This document shows, piece after piece, positions 42,601 through 55,800 of a stretch of DNA of 64,000 nucleotides (position 1 is the first letter of the stretch; the number at the start of each line of letters is the position of its first letter). Both the position numbers and the translations under genes were made by a program. This DNA comes from Chondrilla cf. caribensis (Eukaryota > Porifera > Demospongiae > Chondrillida > Chondrillidae): the NCBI GenBank assembly GCA_964020155.1, contig OZ026558.1, positions 3,062,574 to 3,126,573 of the forward strand, given 5' to 3'. The notes under the pieces were generated by a model. That model was not told the origin of the DNA. It worked only from the letters and a program-made list of their open reading frames with translations, and searched no databases.

Positions 42601-43856
42601 TGAATAAAGGTAGAAACAAGTTAACACAGATACAGATGAACACAGCCCAAAATATGTAAGACTACAAAGGTAAACACAAGCCCAAATAGGAAAACATGGG
42701 AGAACCTATACATAGCTATGTACACATAAACTCTCATGAACACAGGTACACAGTCACAATTGAACAAATTAATTTTGAACAGATAAGCGTTGGTGGATAT
42801 GGTAACAGAGGGGCATGCTAAGCTGGAGTCATGTCCAACCCATGGAGAAATACCAGCCCATAGTCTCAAGTACATATATCCCATGGACAAACACCATCCC
42901 ATTGTCTCAAGTACATATATCCCATGGACAAAAACCATCCCATATTCTGAGGTATTAACATCCAACTCACACAACACAGATGTTGAACAGAGAGAATACA
43001 TCTGAACAGTATTCAACACAGGTGGACACAGACACAGGGGGTGTATATTGTGCAATGTGAACACAGGAGATGGGTTAACACTGGTGTTACCACACACGTC
43101 CTCAACTGGGATCTCGTGCCTGCTACACTCTTCAACCCTGCAGTGTGTGGTGGGTCACGTCTATGAGCCAGTACACCCCTGGTTTGACCTCTCACACCAT
43201 CATGCTGCTTGTAGTCAACTGTAAAATCGTCCTTGGGTACTTCTGTACTCCAGGTCTCCTTGCTGACATTATGATGGTTAGACGTTGTGGGTACAGCTGT
43301 CCTACTGGAGAGGGCTTCCAACAGCTGTAGGGAAATAGGTACCATGTAAACATACATATTCACTGTAAGTCTTGATAGAGTCAATACATACATACAAAGG
43401 TACTTATATAGCAATCATGGTCCATTGTGTTCTACATGGGGCCGAATGACTTATCCCAGCTTCTGCCTCAAATCCAACCAGAACCTCAAATTTGAATCCA
43501 AAGTTACTATTTCACATTAAAACCATTACAACAAGATGTCATATTTATCATCCAGTGATATCATGTAGCCCCCATGGTAACAGACACTCATATTTTACCA
43601 CCCACACCTACACCTGCACTGTACAAATGCCCAGCAAACATACATACTTCGTAAGAATCCAAATGGATTTCCTGCCGCACTTTACGAGCAGTGGCTTCCA
43701 AAGCATTCAACTGTGCTTCGACGTGTTTCAACCTAGATACAGTGTCATGATCAGAATCCAGTTTCACTCCGACCTCCTGTACATTTTCTTCTTCTGAAGC
43801 AGGCTTAAGAGATGCACTCTTTGGTGTGCCTGGCACATCGGAAACACCAGAGGGGT
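39700..43856 (-). CDS. CPLANE1: CPLANE1 C-terminal exons 19-25
   Basis: Exon 19 contains a coiled coil (SRLKHVEAQLNALEATARKV). Exon 20 reads LLEALSSRTAVP. Exon 21 reads ELRQWMEKKRKETYKRFRKE, a highly charged helix. Exon 22 is a 38-nt microexon (IVLSQGERANRR). Exon 23 reads ELEGEFHEKRVHDAFALMAD. Exon 24 reads SVEGLTEEEADAVAQLL. Exon 25 reads MLTDIDWTAVDRLLDQ then TGA. The exon 21 frame was chosen by phase and composition over another open frame on the same strand. This C-terminus matches the helical end of the CPLANE1 family. Confidence 0.87.
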
Positions 43857-46800
43857 CTATGCACATCAATGAATACATTTACAATTCGTAACAGCATGTG
43901 ATTCAGTGGCAGCAATACAGCAACAGGTATTATATACGTACGTAATTACAACAGTACATGGTCCGTAAGAAGTTTATTCTGATGAGAAGAGAGTGATAAC
44001 AATAACAGTAGATTTGGTGATTATTGTGCAATACAGCCAGACCTCTTTACAACACCAGCCTTTGTTCCTCACTTTACCTACCATTATAACAAGTTTTCTG
44101 TTGAAACCAACACAATTACTGTGTATCTGAATACATCTACAGGCATGTTGCTACAGAGACTGTTCTTGTAAAAAGTGCAGTCGTAAAGAGGTCTGACTGT
44201 ACATGTATCAGACCTTGATGAAATACACAATTGGAGAACAGCTGTTTGGAGAGGTCATTCACTGTGAAACAGAGGTGATCTCGCACATCAGCTATTTATG
44301 AGAACATGTGCTTTATACAGTATACATTACAATCTAATCTAGGGTACGCTATGTAAATATGTATACTCGTACTTAGTGTACAATGATGATCCCATGCCCT
44401 GGACAAAACGAGTGCCATAATATGTACAAGAGAGTGAGTATAAGAGTACGGCTCTTATTGACTGTCATGAACCACATTTTACTGTGAACCAATATAAGCT
44501 GAAATACCGGCCGGATGTTGATTCAGGGAGTGCTCAGGAAACACCACTCACCTGCTTCACTGCCGATTGATGAAGGTGTCGGTTCTGGTACTGGTGAACT
44601 TTCTGGTAACCTTACACTAGGAGTATGTCGAGTCTGTGTGTCACCACAAGTGCTTGGTGTGCCCTCTGTTGTCTCAGACTCATCTGAAGTATTACTCCAT
44701 TCATCTTCCTCTATGTCTTTTACCAGGATGAACTCCTTGGGTGGTGAAGGGAGTGTAGTTGCCATAGAAACAGGTGAATTCCCCATAACCTCTACCTCTT
44801 GTGGGGGAGTCCCACCTGTGATAGGCCTGCTGTCAACCACCTGTGCTGTTGGTAAGTGCTCACTTTCTGCTACCTTGTGCCTTTGGTCATGTAAATGCGA
44901 CCTGACCTCCTCTTCAACAACACTTTTAACTGGTTCAAGGTCAGCATGACTGGGTTGTCGACTGTCGCCAGGTGGGTGACCTAGAAGAGGACCTGATGGT
45001 GGTATTTCTGTGTTCACTTGTGAAGAGGTATCAACGCTTCCTTCCACTATATTGAAGGAATGAGTAACTTTCTCATCTCTTCCCGCTTTGTCATTAGTCT
45101 GGTGCGGCCTACTGTCCTCGAAGACAACTTGTGTACCACAGTCTTTGGTGTTTACTTGCATATGTTTCTTCTTGCTCCTACCATCATTCTTTCTTGTAGC
45201 AGGGGTTATTGAAGAGGAACTTGAATCAGTTGATGACGATGAATGCACGGAGACAGTAACAGTTTCACTGGTAGGGCCTTCATGTGCAATTCTTGTGCCA
45301 CCTGGCTCTGAGGCAGGGCCATCTGGTACGATCACTCCCTGTGATGTATCTTGCTCAACATTACTTTTCTGTGGTAGTTGAGGGGACAATTGTTGCAGTG
45401 GCAAGTTCAGTAACTTGACTGAGTCCGGTTTGCTCGGAAGTGAAGTTACTGGAGGCATCTCCTTACCAGTGGAGGATTCATTATTAAATGACATCACATT
45501 GTCCAGCCTGAGGAGTTGAAAGGATGGTTTGCTCGACAGCTCGTCCAACTTCTCTGGAAATGACAGCTGCGGTAGATGCTTGACTCTACCTGTGAGTGGA
45601 TGTGCTTGTTCCAGTTGAACAAAGTGGAATGACTGCTCGCTCTGCTCATCACCCAGCTGTAGCAGTTGGGGGATGGGCGGTTTGGAGGTAATCACTGAGG
45701 GGTGGATCAACTGGAATGTGGGTTCAGGTGGGTGTGGTAAAGACAAAAGAGGGAGATTGACAGTTGGTGTTCTGTCAGGTTCATTGATATGTAACATAAT
45801 ATGCCTGTCATTGACATCAGTGTTTTCATTAGGTAAGAACAGCAAAGGAAGTTTCTGTCCAGTACCTGCTTGATTACTACCTGTATTTCTGACCTGGGGG
45901 ACACCATCAGGATGAGGTGGTAACAGTTGAAGTTGAGGCAGATGAGAATCTGTGTGTGTGTATAAAACATGTCCAGGTACGGTAGGTTCAACAAGAGACA
46001 ACTGGCGAAGAGCTGCCTGATTCTGGTGAGGGTGGATAGGAGGCCCTGAACAGGATGCATTAGTCACTACAGTTTCACGTACAGTAGTCTGTAAAGGCTT
46101 TGAAGGGTTATCGCACTTGCTAAGAGTTATTCCGGTGGATGTAATTGAGGTATCAGAAGTAAAGCTAATCATTTCACCCAAACTATTACTGTCGCATGTA
46201 TCATATGTTACTGTGGAGTGTCGTGTATCATTGGCAATCTGACTTGAATGTACCGGTAACGCCACTGGTTGTCCGGCACTATGAGGTGTTGTATGTTGCA
46301 AGTGGTGAAGATGTAATTGTGCAGGTTGCTGCACAGCAGGTTTGTGTGGTGGGAGCTGTAAGATAGTTGGTTGGGACATGGTAGGGTGAGGCAGTTGGGA
46401 GAGAGTACTTTGTGAGACAGGCTGCCTGGGCAGCAGAAGCTGTGGTGTAGGAAGTATGGATGTTCCCAGATTGGAATGCTGTACTTGTTGCGGGTGGTTA
46501 GTAGACTTTGAGGACAACTGGTCACCGCCCTGTCTAGATACCCTCCCAGCAGATGTGGTATCAGTTAGGAGGTCTTCAACGGCAACAAGATCAGGTTGCA
46601 GGTCAACAGTGGTGGATTTCTGAGTATAAAGAGCGAAGTACACTGAACCAGACAGGTGTGAGGTGTGTATGTACTACACGTACACATGTACACAATTGAG
46701 AAGCAGTCAAATCTTGTCAAAATGACTAACATACCAAGGGTGGGAATACTCCACACATGTATGTACTTGTATGCATTAAGAGTTCATAAGTATACAAGTT

Positions 46801-49800
46801 TATGTGAAAGTACATACGTACATTACGTATATACATCAGATCGTATTCATGAAAGCATTACATAATTACATATGTACGTACATATATTATTCAAAAATAA
46901 AATGAAATCAATAGTTAATGACAGCACGGTACAAGAAGAAATCCAAATAGAAGTACACATATGTACAATACAGTACATACGTACGTACGTATGTACACGG
47001 TACACATGCAATATTGTATACTGCTAATATATGCCTACATTGCATATACGTACGTACATACATAGTGTACCTACGTATACCCTTTATCCTGGGTTAAGAA
47101 GTGAAGCATGCTTGCAAGTATGCACTTGGTTACTTACATACTGTACGTACATGTGTACATATGTACAGTACTGAAATTAAAAGTATGTACATAGCTAGCT
47201 GTGTACCACACATAAGCACATTATAAATGCCTGTACACCTGGGTTCATGCATGCATATAATCCCAAACAGCACAATATTTGCACTATTCATATTATACAC
47301 ATCACACATCAGCCACAGATCCTGGAACTCACACTCGAGGGATGGTGCTGACTAGTGACTTTGGCTCTTGGTTGATGAGGTTCAGAGACACTGGCATCAG
47401 AAGGGTCCAACCACTGTCCGTGGTTCCCCTACAAATCAATTCAGTATACATTCAAATGAAGATGTTGCACTGTGCATGGGGTTTAAGTACTGTAACGTGT
47501 GCGGAATGTATGGCTAGTAATACACATAGCTTAAATACGTATGTACGTATGAATACGTATGTGCACAGTATATTATGTCCGTACTTCCATATGTATGGAT
47601 TGTACCATTAACAGGTACTTACTTACGTGTATACATCACATATTGGTAGTAGCATTAGTACACTCAATATTATACAGAAAATACATGATTGACAAACATA
47701 CGTACATGCATGTACATACATACTTTTAAAATATCCGAAACTTTGTTGAACATTTTCTTCCATTCAGACCTTGCAATTCTCCTCATATCTTTTCTGGCAT
47801 GAGGGGACAGCTTTCCACCTAGTTGCCGATGAGTCTCAACTGGTCTTCCAACCAAATCTGAAGAAATAGTCTGAGATGTGTTGACAGAGGTGACTTGATC
47901 GTAGTGCTTTTGGGGCGGTCCCGAAGGCCACATCATATCTGATGGACTCTTCAGTTCATCTACATCCAGGGTGGCTGGGAGGTGAGAGTCTGACTCTTCA
48001 GTTGTGGTTTTTATCTCAGCAGTTTTGAGTTTGGGGGAGGTACTAGTATTTTTGGCAGTTCTTGCAGTTACACACACCTTATTGGGGTTGTCAGTGAGGG
48101 GACATTCCTCATTACCAACACAGTCCAATGGCGTGCTTTGAGGTGGACCTGTAGTATCAACAATACCAGTACATACAAGTGAACATACGTATGTAGTTTT
48201 GAACACAAGTGAATACAAGTAAAATGAGGTTGAAAACAGTTTGACTTACATGCGTAATTGAATACAGTGGAACATACAGTTCATACAGTTAGTACAGATG
48301 ACTTTATTAGGTACAGGTGAATGCAAGTATATGTACATAGATGAACAATGGTTGTGTGCAATGCGGTGTGTACCTAATGGTATCTTCACTTTTGACTTTT
48401 CTTTAAGAGGATTATTAGGTATAGATGACAAGGGAATCTTAGGTAACATGTGCTTCTGGCTTGATCCTATAGTTGCTTTCGTAGGAGTACTAAATCTCTT
48501 GGCAGTTGTCCCACTGAAGACACCATCACCCCCACTGCTTCTCTGGGACCTTCGTTTTACCTGTTCATCTTCCAGATCAGGTGAGATATCCGTAGAATTA
48601 TGGGTAGGAGAGTGAAAATCATCAACTTTCTTTCCACTGTCACATTCGCTATCGCTGTCTGATTCATCATCCTCAGATTTACCATCATGATCATCATCAT
48701 CCTCAGATTCACCCCCACTACTCCCAGACCCACCTCCATCACTACCATCACCTCTGATTTCACCACTTCCACCTCCATTCTCAGTATAACCTTTATCCCC
48801 ATTCCCAGTGTCACCTCCATCCCCATCCCTGGTGTCACCTCCCTCCTCAGTGTCACCTCCATCCCCATCCTCAGTGTCACCTCCATCCCCATCCCTGGTG
48901 TCACCTCCAGACCCAACATTACTATCACTATTACCTTTACCCTTTCCACAACTCTGTATACCAGAACTCCCAATGAGTTCATTGGAGCCACTAGGCTTGC
49001 CACCACAGTCTAGATGCTCTGTGCTTCCATGGTGGAAATCTTTACTTACATCATCTGCTAACGTTGTACCTGATGTACTGTAAGAATAAAATTTAATATG
49101 ACACGCATAATATCATTGCATACTGTGAATACCACAAACATGCATATGCAGGTGGATATGTGCATAGTAATGCTATCTGGTTGCGTGGAGAAATAAACAA
49201 ACATTCTAGTGGGAACAAGTTCAAAAGTATTCCCCTTATGTTATGGAATACATACACACAATTATAAGTGAAGTAGATCATTAAGTATGTACATATGTAC
49301 ATTCATGTGTATTATGTACCATACAAATTGCAATTGAGATCTATAAAGAAACATGCTTCTACAGAGCACAATGCATCCACGACACAAGAAAGAGACTCGG
49401 TTATGACTCTAGTACGTATATGTATGCATACCAGTATTGATAGCTTACCTTTGAGGAGAAGTCAACACAACCTGTGAATTCGTACTATGAGAGAGCTCAT
49501 TGCAAGTGGTTGCATGACAAACTTCTCCAATAGATAATAGAGTCACAGAGCCTTCCTGAGTATCACCATCAGCCATATCGTTATCATCCAAAAATTCCTA
49601 ATGAAATTATCAAACTTACAACAGTGACACAAATATGAAGCAGTTTACCACAAATTAGCACACCAACCTGAGGTTCACTCCCTTGTGATGAAGACTGAGG
49701 AGGACCAGCAACCTGCTCATCTCTGTCTGAGGTGAGTTTACCCTCAGTCAATCTTAAAGCTGACAGGACAACTTCCGTTGGAATTTGCCATTGGGGAAGG

Positions 49801-52800
49801 CTTGCCATGTCTACACTATCTCCATTTTTTACTTGGACAGAGTTTGACCATTCAATGAGGTACTTTACTAAGGGAATAAGCTTGGGCCAAACATCGGCAT
49901 CAGGCCCACATTTGGACAATTCATGCTCACAAGCAAAGGACTGTACAAACGAGCTGTGTTCCCCACTCAGGAGACCGAATTCTTCCAGCTTTGTGGTAAG
50001 CGTGTGAACAAAACAGATGTATTCAATGTCGAGCTCTACCATATGGTGGGTCAGGAGAGTAGTGCCATTCGGATCTAAATCAGTTTGTCTCAACCACTTC
50101 ACCAAAGTTTGCAGTTGTATGAAAGCTTCAACGTAAGTTAATGACAACGGAGAGTGTTCATTTTGATCTCCTTTCATGGAAGTGGCTCTCAGTTCAGACA
50201 TTATTCTATTAAATTTCTTCCCAACAGAATCTTTACGTGCCTCATAATCTCCACAGTGGAATGCTACAGCCAGCAAACTGGCTTTCAACTCATTCGGTGG
50301 CAGTTCAGCTAGAAAGGACAAAACCATGTCTTCAAGGACTTCAGGGTTATCAATGGCAGCAGTTCTCACAACTGTGAGCAGTCGAATACTCCAGCAAGCT
50401 GCTTCCTTAGCTGTCACACTGTCCTCCTGCATAACAGGAAGTACCTACAATCACACCACACACAATATACTGCAAGGTATTGTAGAGAGAAGTTATGACA
50501 TAAGGCCTCATCATGGCAAAGCTAGTAGCTGCATCATAATGATGGACGTATGTCATGTATGTACATACATACGTACGTAGTATGTACGTATGCATGGATT
50601 ACTGATGATTCATATAGGAACCAGTGAAATTTCACAAGAAAAATTGTATAAACTTACGTAATAATATCACAAAACAACTTTGTCCTCAATAACAATCAAG
50701 CCAAAGTATCAGTACGTACGTATATCCTCTACAGCTCCATCAGTACTTTTGGTACCTTAGCTATTACGTACATACGTATGTTCCTACTGTATGTACTATG
50801 TACAATACATACCTACATATGTAAACTCACCTCTGCAGACCAGTAAGAACCGATGGAATGACGGAAAAGTAGAGATGCCTTATCTCTTGTGTGCAGGTAC
50901 CACAAAAAGAGGAAACACTCTCTAACTAATGCTAGCAAATGGGAATCCACGCTGAGTGATTCTATTACAAAGTGAGGTGTGGAAATCCACATTATGGTGA
51001 TTTTTATGTACAAACTTGGGACAGAGTGTCACACTGCCATATGTGTATGTACATATAAAGCTACTCTAAAAGCTGCATGTGCATGCACAGTACAGTATAC
51101 AAGTAATGTAAGTATGGTATGGATACACTCTGACGAGTGACTACGTTATTTATGTAACTTATGAAAACTCCTTTGTGAATCCCACTTATCCAATGTTGTA
51201 CACATCAGACCCACACTACAGGCATTGGGTTAAATACGTACATATGTATGTACATCTGTATGTATGTCATATACAAGATCTAACACATGCGTAAGTACAT
51301 GCATGTACGTATGCACTGTATGATAACACAATGCTTGTTGTGAGATATCCGTAGTACGTATCGGTAGTTGTTAAATGATATCACGAACCTTTCTCCTTGT
51401 GGTTCATTTCATCAAGCTGCAGAGGAGGAGGAGGGGAATTCACCTCACCTCCCAGTACCTTGGAGTAGATATTTTCCTCAGTAGCAGCCGTGTACGCGGC
51501 CATAACTTGATTATGGTACCTGTGGTGGAGATGTAGAGTTTCAGGTCTATGCACTGCATGAGGTACCTTTGGAGAACTTAAACATGTACACACAAACAAA
51601 TAAGTATAGACTGTTGGCATTAACTGGTAGAAGCAAGAAATAACGGTGATTTTAGTATGCCCAAGTATGGAAACTTTCTCCTGACCTTTACTCAACCCAC
51701 AGACGTCTACACTGCCCTCCAAAAGTAAGATAACAGTTATGTCGTGATTTAACATTACGCACCTCATGACGGCCATTTTAAAGAATGAGAAACTGTTAAC
51801 TTTCTTTTTGAAGGCAGTGTATGTACTTCATGTATAAGGTAATCTACTCACATTGATACTATCCCTTGCAATGAGCCATCACTGTTCAAGATAGACATGA
51901 ATTGCAGAAAGAAGAAAGTAATTTCTTGTCTGATTTTGAATTCACTTTGAGTTGTCTAGAGTACATAGATAGGTATATATGTTCAAACATATGTAAAGTA
52001 CACTAATAAGACATTGGCAAGAAATTTAATCCAAAACAGTAATTCCATGTACGTACGTAACACATAAAATCGCTGTTTTCAGTTTTGATAATAAACTTAT
52101 ACATGTACGTATGACATGTTGGATGAAGAACACATGCATGGGATTGCAAACATGCAGCTACACCATCCCTACAACACTGGCCTACATATCATATTATAGA
52201 GTACATACATATAATGTAACTTCATGTAGGTAAATTACCAAGAGTACAGTAAGTGTATCTTACTGCGAATGCTATGTGCACACACATACAGTACATACTG
52301 CATGTAGCTGGATATAATAAAACAAACTATATCAGTTTTATTCCACATTCACCTCATCTGATGGTTCCAAATCCTGTGACTGAGTGTAGAAAATAGGAAG
52401 TGGAAGTGGACACTGGTTCGGAACAACGATTTGCAACCTCTTGACAGACATTAGGACACTCTCAACAAGATGTCTAGCGAGACGAATGGGTACTGCAGTG
52501 AACCCGCACACTTTGAAGCAATGCAGTGCTGATGACAGTGAGGAACTGCTACGTAACTCTTGAGCATCAAATTCTTCATCTTTGTAGCCTGGTCTACCTA
52601 GGGATATGAGATCCTGGCGCTTCTTGACAACGCAAACAGTTTTCTGAGCTGTGGTAGCTGAAAGAGCAAGAATGATCTGCTCCATTAGGGCATTGGCCAG
52701 TTCACTAGCGTCTGTCACTAGTAGAGTGCCACAGGAGGTACTCTGTGCTAGGAAGCCAAGGTGAAGGTAGGAAGCTACAAGACTGAAGGCAAGTGGTGCT

Positions 52801-55800
52801 CTACCTAAGGCTTGACATACCATAGCAGCTTCCAACCACCGACCAGCAAGGAGCAACAGCTCAACTGCACGGGAAGGAGACCATGACCCCCCATCACATT
52901 CTTGAGGTACATTTTGTGCTATCTCCTTGTAACCTATCCTAATGAAGCTGGTAGTCAGTTGGCTTGTGGGTAGAAATGGCAGAGGGACAGTGACGACACT
53001 GGGAACCGCTGGAACTAGGAGTTCCTTTTGCATGAAATATCGCGACATGAAGCTGCCAAGGCTACACAGCACAGCCTGGTTATCGGGGTCACAGCCACTG
53101 AGGTGCAGACTGCAAGGTCCCACAGTGCATGTGGGTTCACCGTTTACCTGATGAGATAATAGGGAGTTGTGCAAGTCGGCTTCATATACAAACGTATGAA
53201 TGACAGAGTTGGCTATCTCCAGAGCACTTGCAATATCACAGTTCTCCAGCTTACAGTGTAGCATAGAGACCAACGAATCATTAGACTGTGATCCAGATTT
53301 GACATTGGTGATACTACCCACAATAGTGCAGGCACTATTGATGTCACATTTCAACTTTTCTAACCCAGTCACCAGTCCTCTGGCATCATTGGAAGCTTCA
53401 TTTGAATATTCTCCCTGTTCCAATGTGCCTTTGGCCTGGGCAAGAAATATTTCCAAATGATTACCAAGGGCGTGAGTACAGCAAGCAAGCCGTGGGAGTG
53501 GTACTTGATAGCCTGTAGAGGACACATCTTCCACCAGGAATAAGCCATACATTGAATGCAAAGCTTCGATCATTTCTACTACAAGATGTGCAGTGGTGTG
53601 CAATAGCTTCAAGTGTTGATAGACATGGTTGGTATGTTCTGATGGTTTACAGTTAACAACAGTCACCTGGTGATGGGATCTAACCAAATCAACAATATCA
53701 CCAAGTAAAGGTGAGAGGAATGACAAGCTCATTACAAGGTGGTTCTTATCTGTGTCAAGCAACAGAATGTTACTAAGCCCCTTCCAAAACTTGACAAGAG
53801 TTTGTGCATTCCCGAGTAGAAGGGCTTTGTTGACAACCACGCATGCATCCACCCAAGAGTGAATTAGGGCATCAGCGGAAGGATCTGAGTGATTTAATGT
53901 GAGAATCTGATGGCTACTTGATAGAAGCAAGGCCAATGAAGAAGAAAGTAACTGTATACACTTTACAATGGCACTTTCAGTTTCTTCATCACTTTTTGGA
54001 TCACTTCCAATGGCTCCAGTGGCAGTAAAGCATCTCTTACTCCCTACGACGAGGCTAACAGGGGAGACGGCAGCCGGTACTATTTTTGATCCTTCATTGC
54101 AACCCCCAAGAGCTGGCAATCCTGATGATCCCCATCTGACGGCTAATTGATTATGGACAGATGACACTGTGGTATCATTTTCCGCCTGCGTTGTGATAAT
54201 TTTGTTGCCATGCAAAAGAGACAGTCCTGATTGCACTATCTGTGTAGCGGTGTATACTGAGGTCACAGAAGAAGGTATTTGTAACACTGTTGCCAAATAC
54301 CCATCAGAACACAGGATTAAGGGGAGGCTTGGGTGAGTGGCCAAGGAGAACAGCTGGCGAAGCTTGTCTCGCTCCGACGAAGAGGATGTCTCGTGAGTTG
54401 CAGGAATGTTTTCTTTGGTTGACCTACACATGCATAAGTGAGGGACATGATCAGGTACATAGGTGCTGGATAGTGAGAACATAATCAATTATTTTATACA
54501 CTTATATCAAACATATACAAGTATTAGTTGTACCCCGCCTTTGCTGGGTACATGGCGGATATACTTGAGTGTCAGGAAGCGATACATATACCGAGGGTGA
54601 AGCCCGAGGTTATCGCTTTCTGACACTCAAGTATATCCCCATGTACCCAGCAAAGGCAGGGTATAACAAATATGTATCCCGTCAAAACGATCGAAAGTAT
54701 GTTAGCGTTGTGAATACAGACGAGAAATTTGGGAGGAAAGACTTCTTTGGGAGCTGAAAACGACAGTAAAACATTTAATCAGAGTCAAGTTTAACAATAA
54801 CCGAGTACCCATCAACTCTCTAATACCTAGCAAAAAGAGGTGTGGGGATAATGATAATAGCGATCGTTTCTCTGAGCTTACCGACTTAGAAGAATGGACA
54901 AATCTTTATGTGCCCAAAACGCTGCCAAGAAAATAGGCTGAGTAAATATTATCCAGCCTAGAAGCCCGAACCACAAAGTCTTCGATCTGAACGACCGATC
55001 GATTCATGTTAAAATCGCTCTCGATTCGCCGCCCTTCTGAAAACACGAGGTTTGTGCGCTGATTTTGTGTTCCTTCAACTGAATTGGTGTGGTCTTCAGT
55101 GTTCATTGTGTATCAGTATTGCTGGTGCATTGATTGTCTTAAGTGCGGCAATAATTGATAACTTCCTTTCAATTAAGAAAATGGGGTATATCAGTAATGA
55201 GGTCAGAAATATACCCCGGTATATCGGGTATATACCGTAGTCGGTGCTTTTGAAGTTAAGTGACAATATCACCAATCGGGATACATGTAGGAATACGTAC
55301 GTATGTACATAGTGGACATACACATACAGTATGACATACGTATATACAGATGTACATCATTAATGATCAGACACATATAATATGAGGAATCACAAAAGGT
55401 CCATACTCCATAGAGACATATGTAAACCCTAGTCTCAGAAGCCATCACACAGTATGGGCTGAACCTGAACAAGCATGTTTAGGAGAGTTGACGTGCATAT
55501 GTACCCACACACAAGTATGAGCATAGATAATGAAATGATATCCTGATGCAGATATCATATAGTACAGGTATATTGGAATACTAATATCATCCAAAAAAGT
55601 CTTTGTTTCTTGTGGGATAAATTATCACATTTATGGCTCCACCAAAAGAATTGAAAACTGTTTTGTGAGAAAATTGAAAGTCCTCCTTAAGCATTAGAGT
55701 GATACTTGGCTTATATGCCCCAAGTTGTGGGCTATAGTTGGAATAGTACTCACTTGACTTCAGGTCATTGGTAAGGTAGGGGTTACCATTACACTACTGC

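Noticed and set aside
42359..42643. Minus-strand frame GDPSLVLLCTRETGV over CPLANE1 exon 21
   Set aside because: The alternative frame (ELRQWMEKKRKETYKRFRKE) fits the phases of exons 20 and 22 and the charged-helix character of the family.
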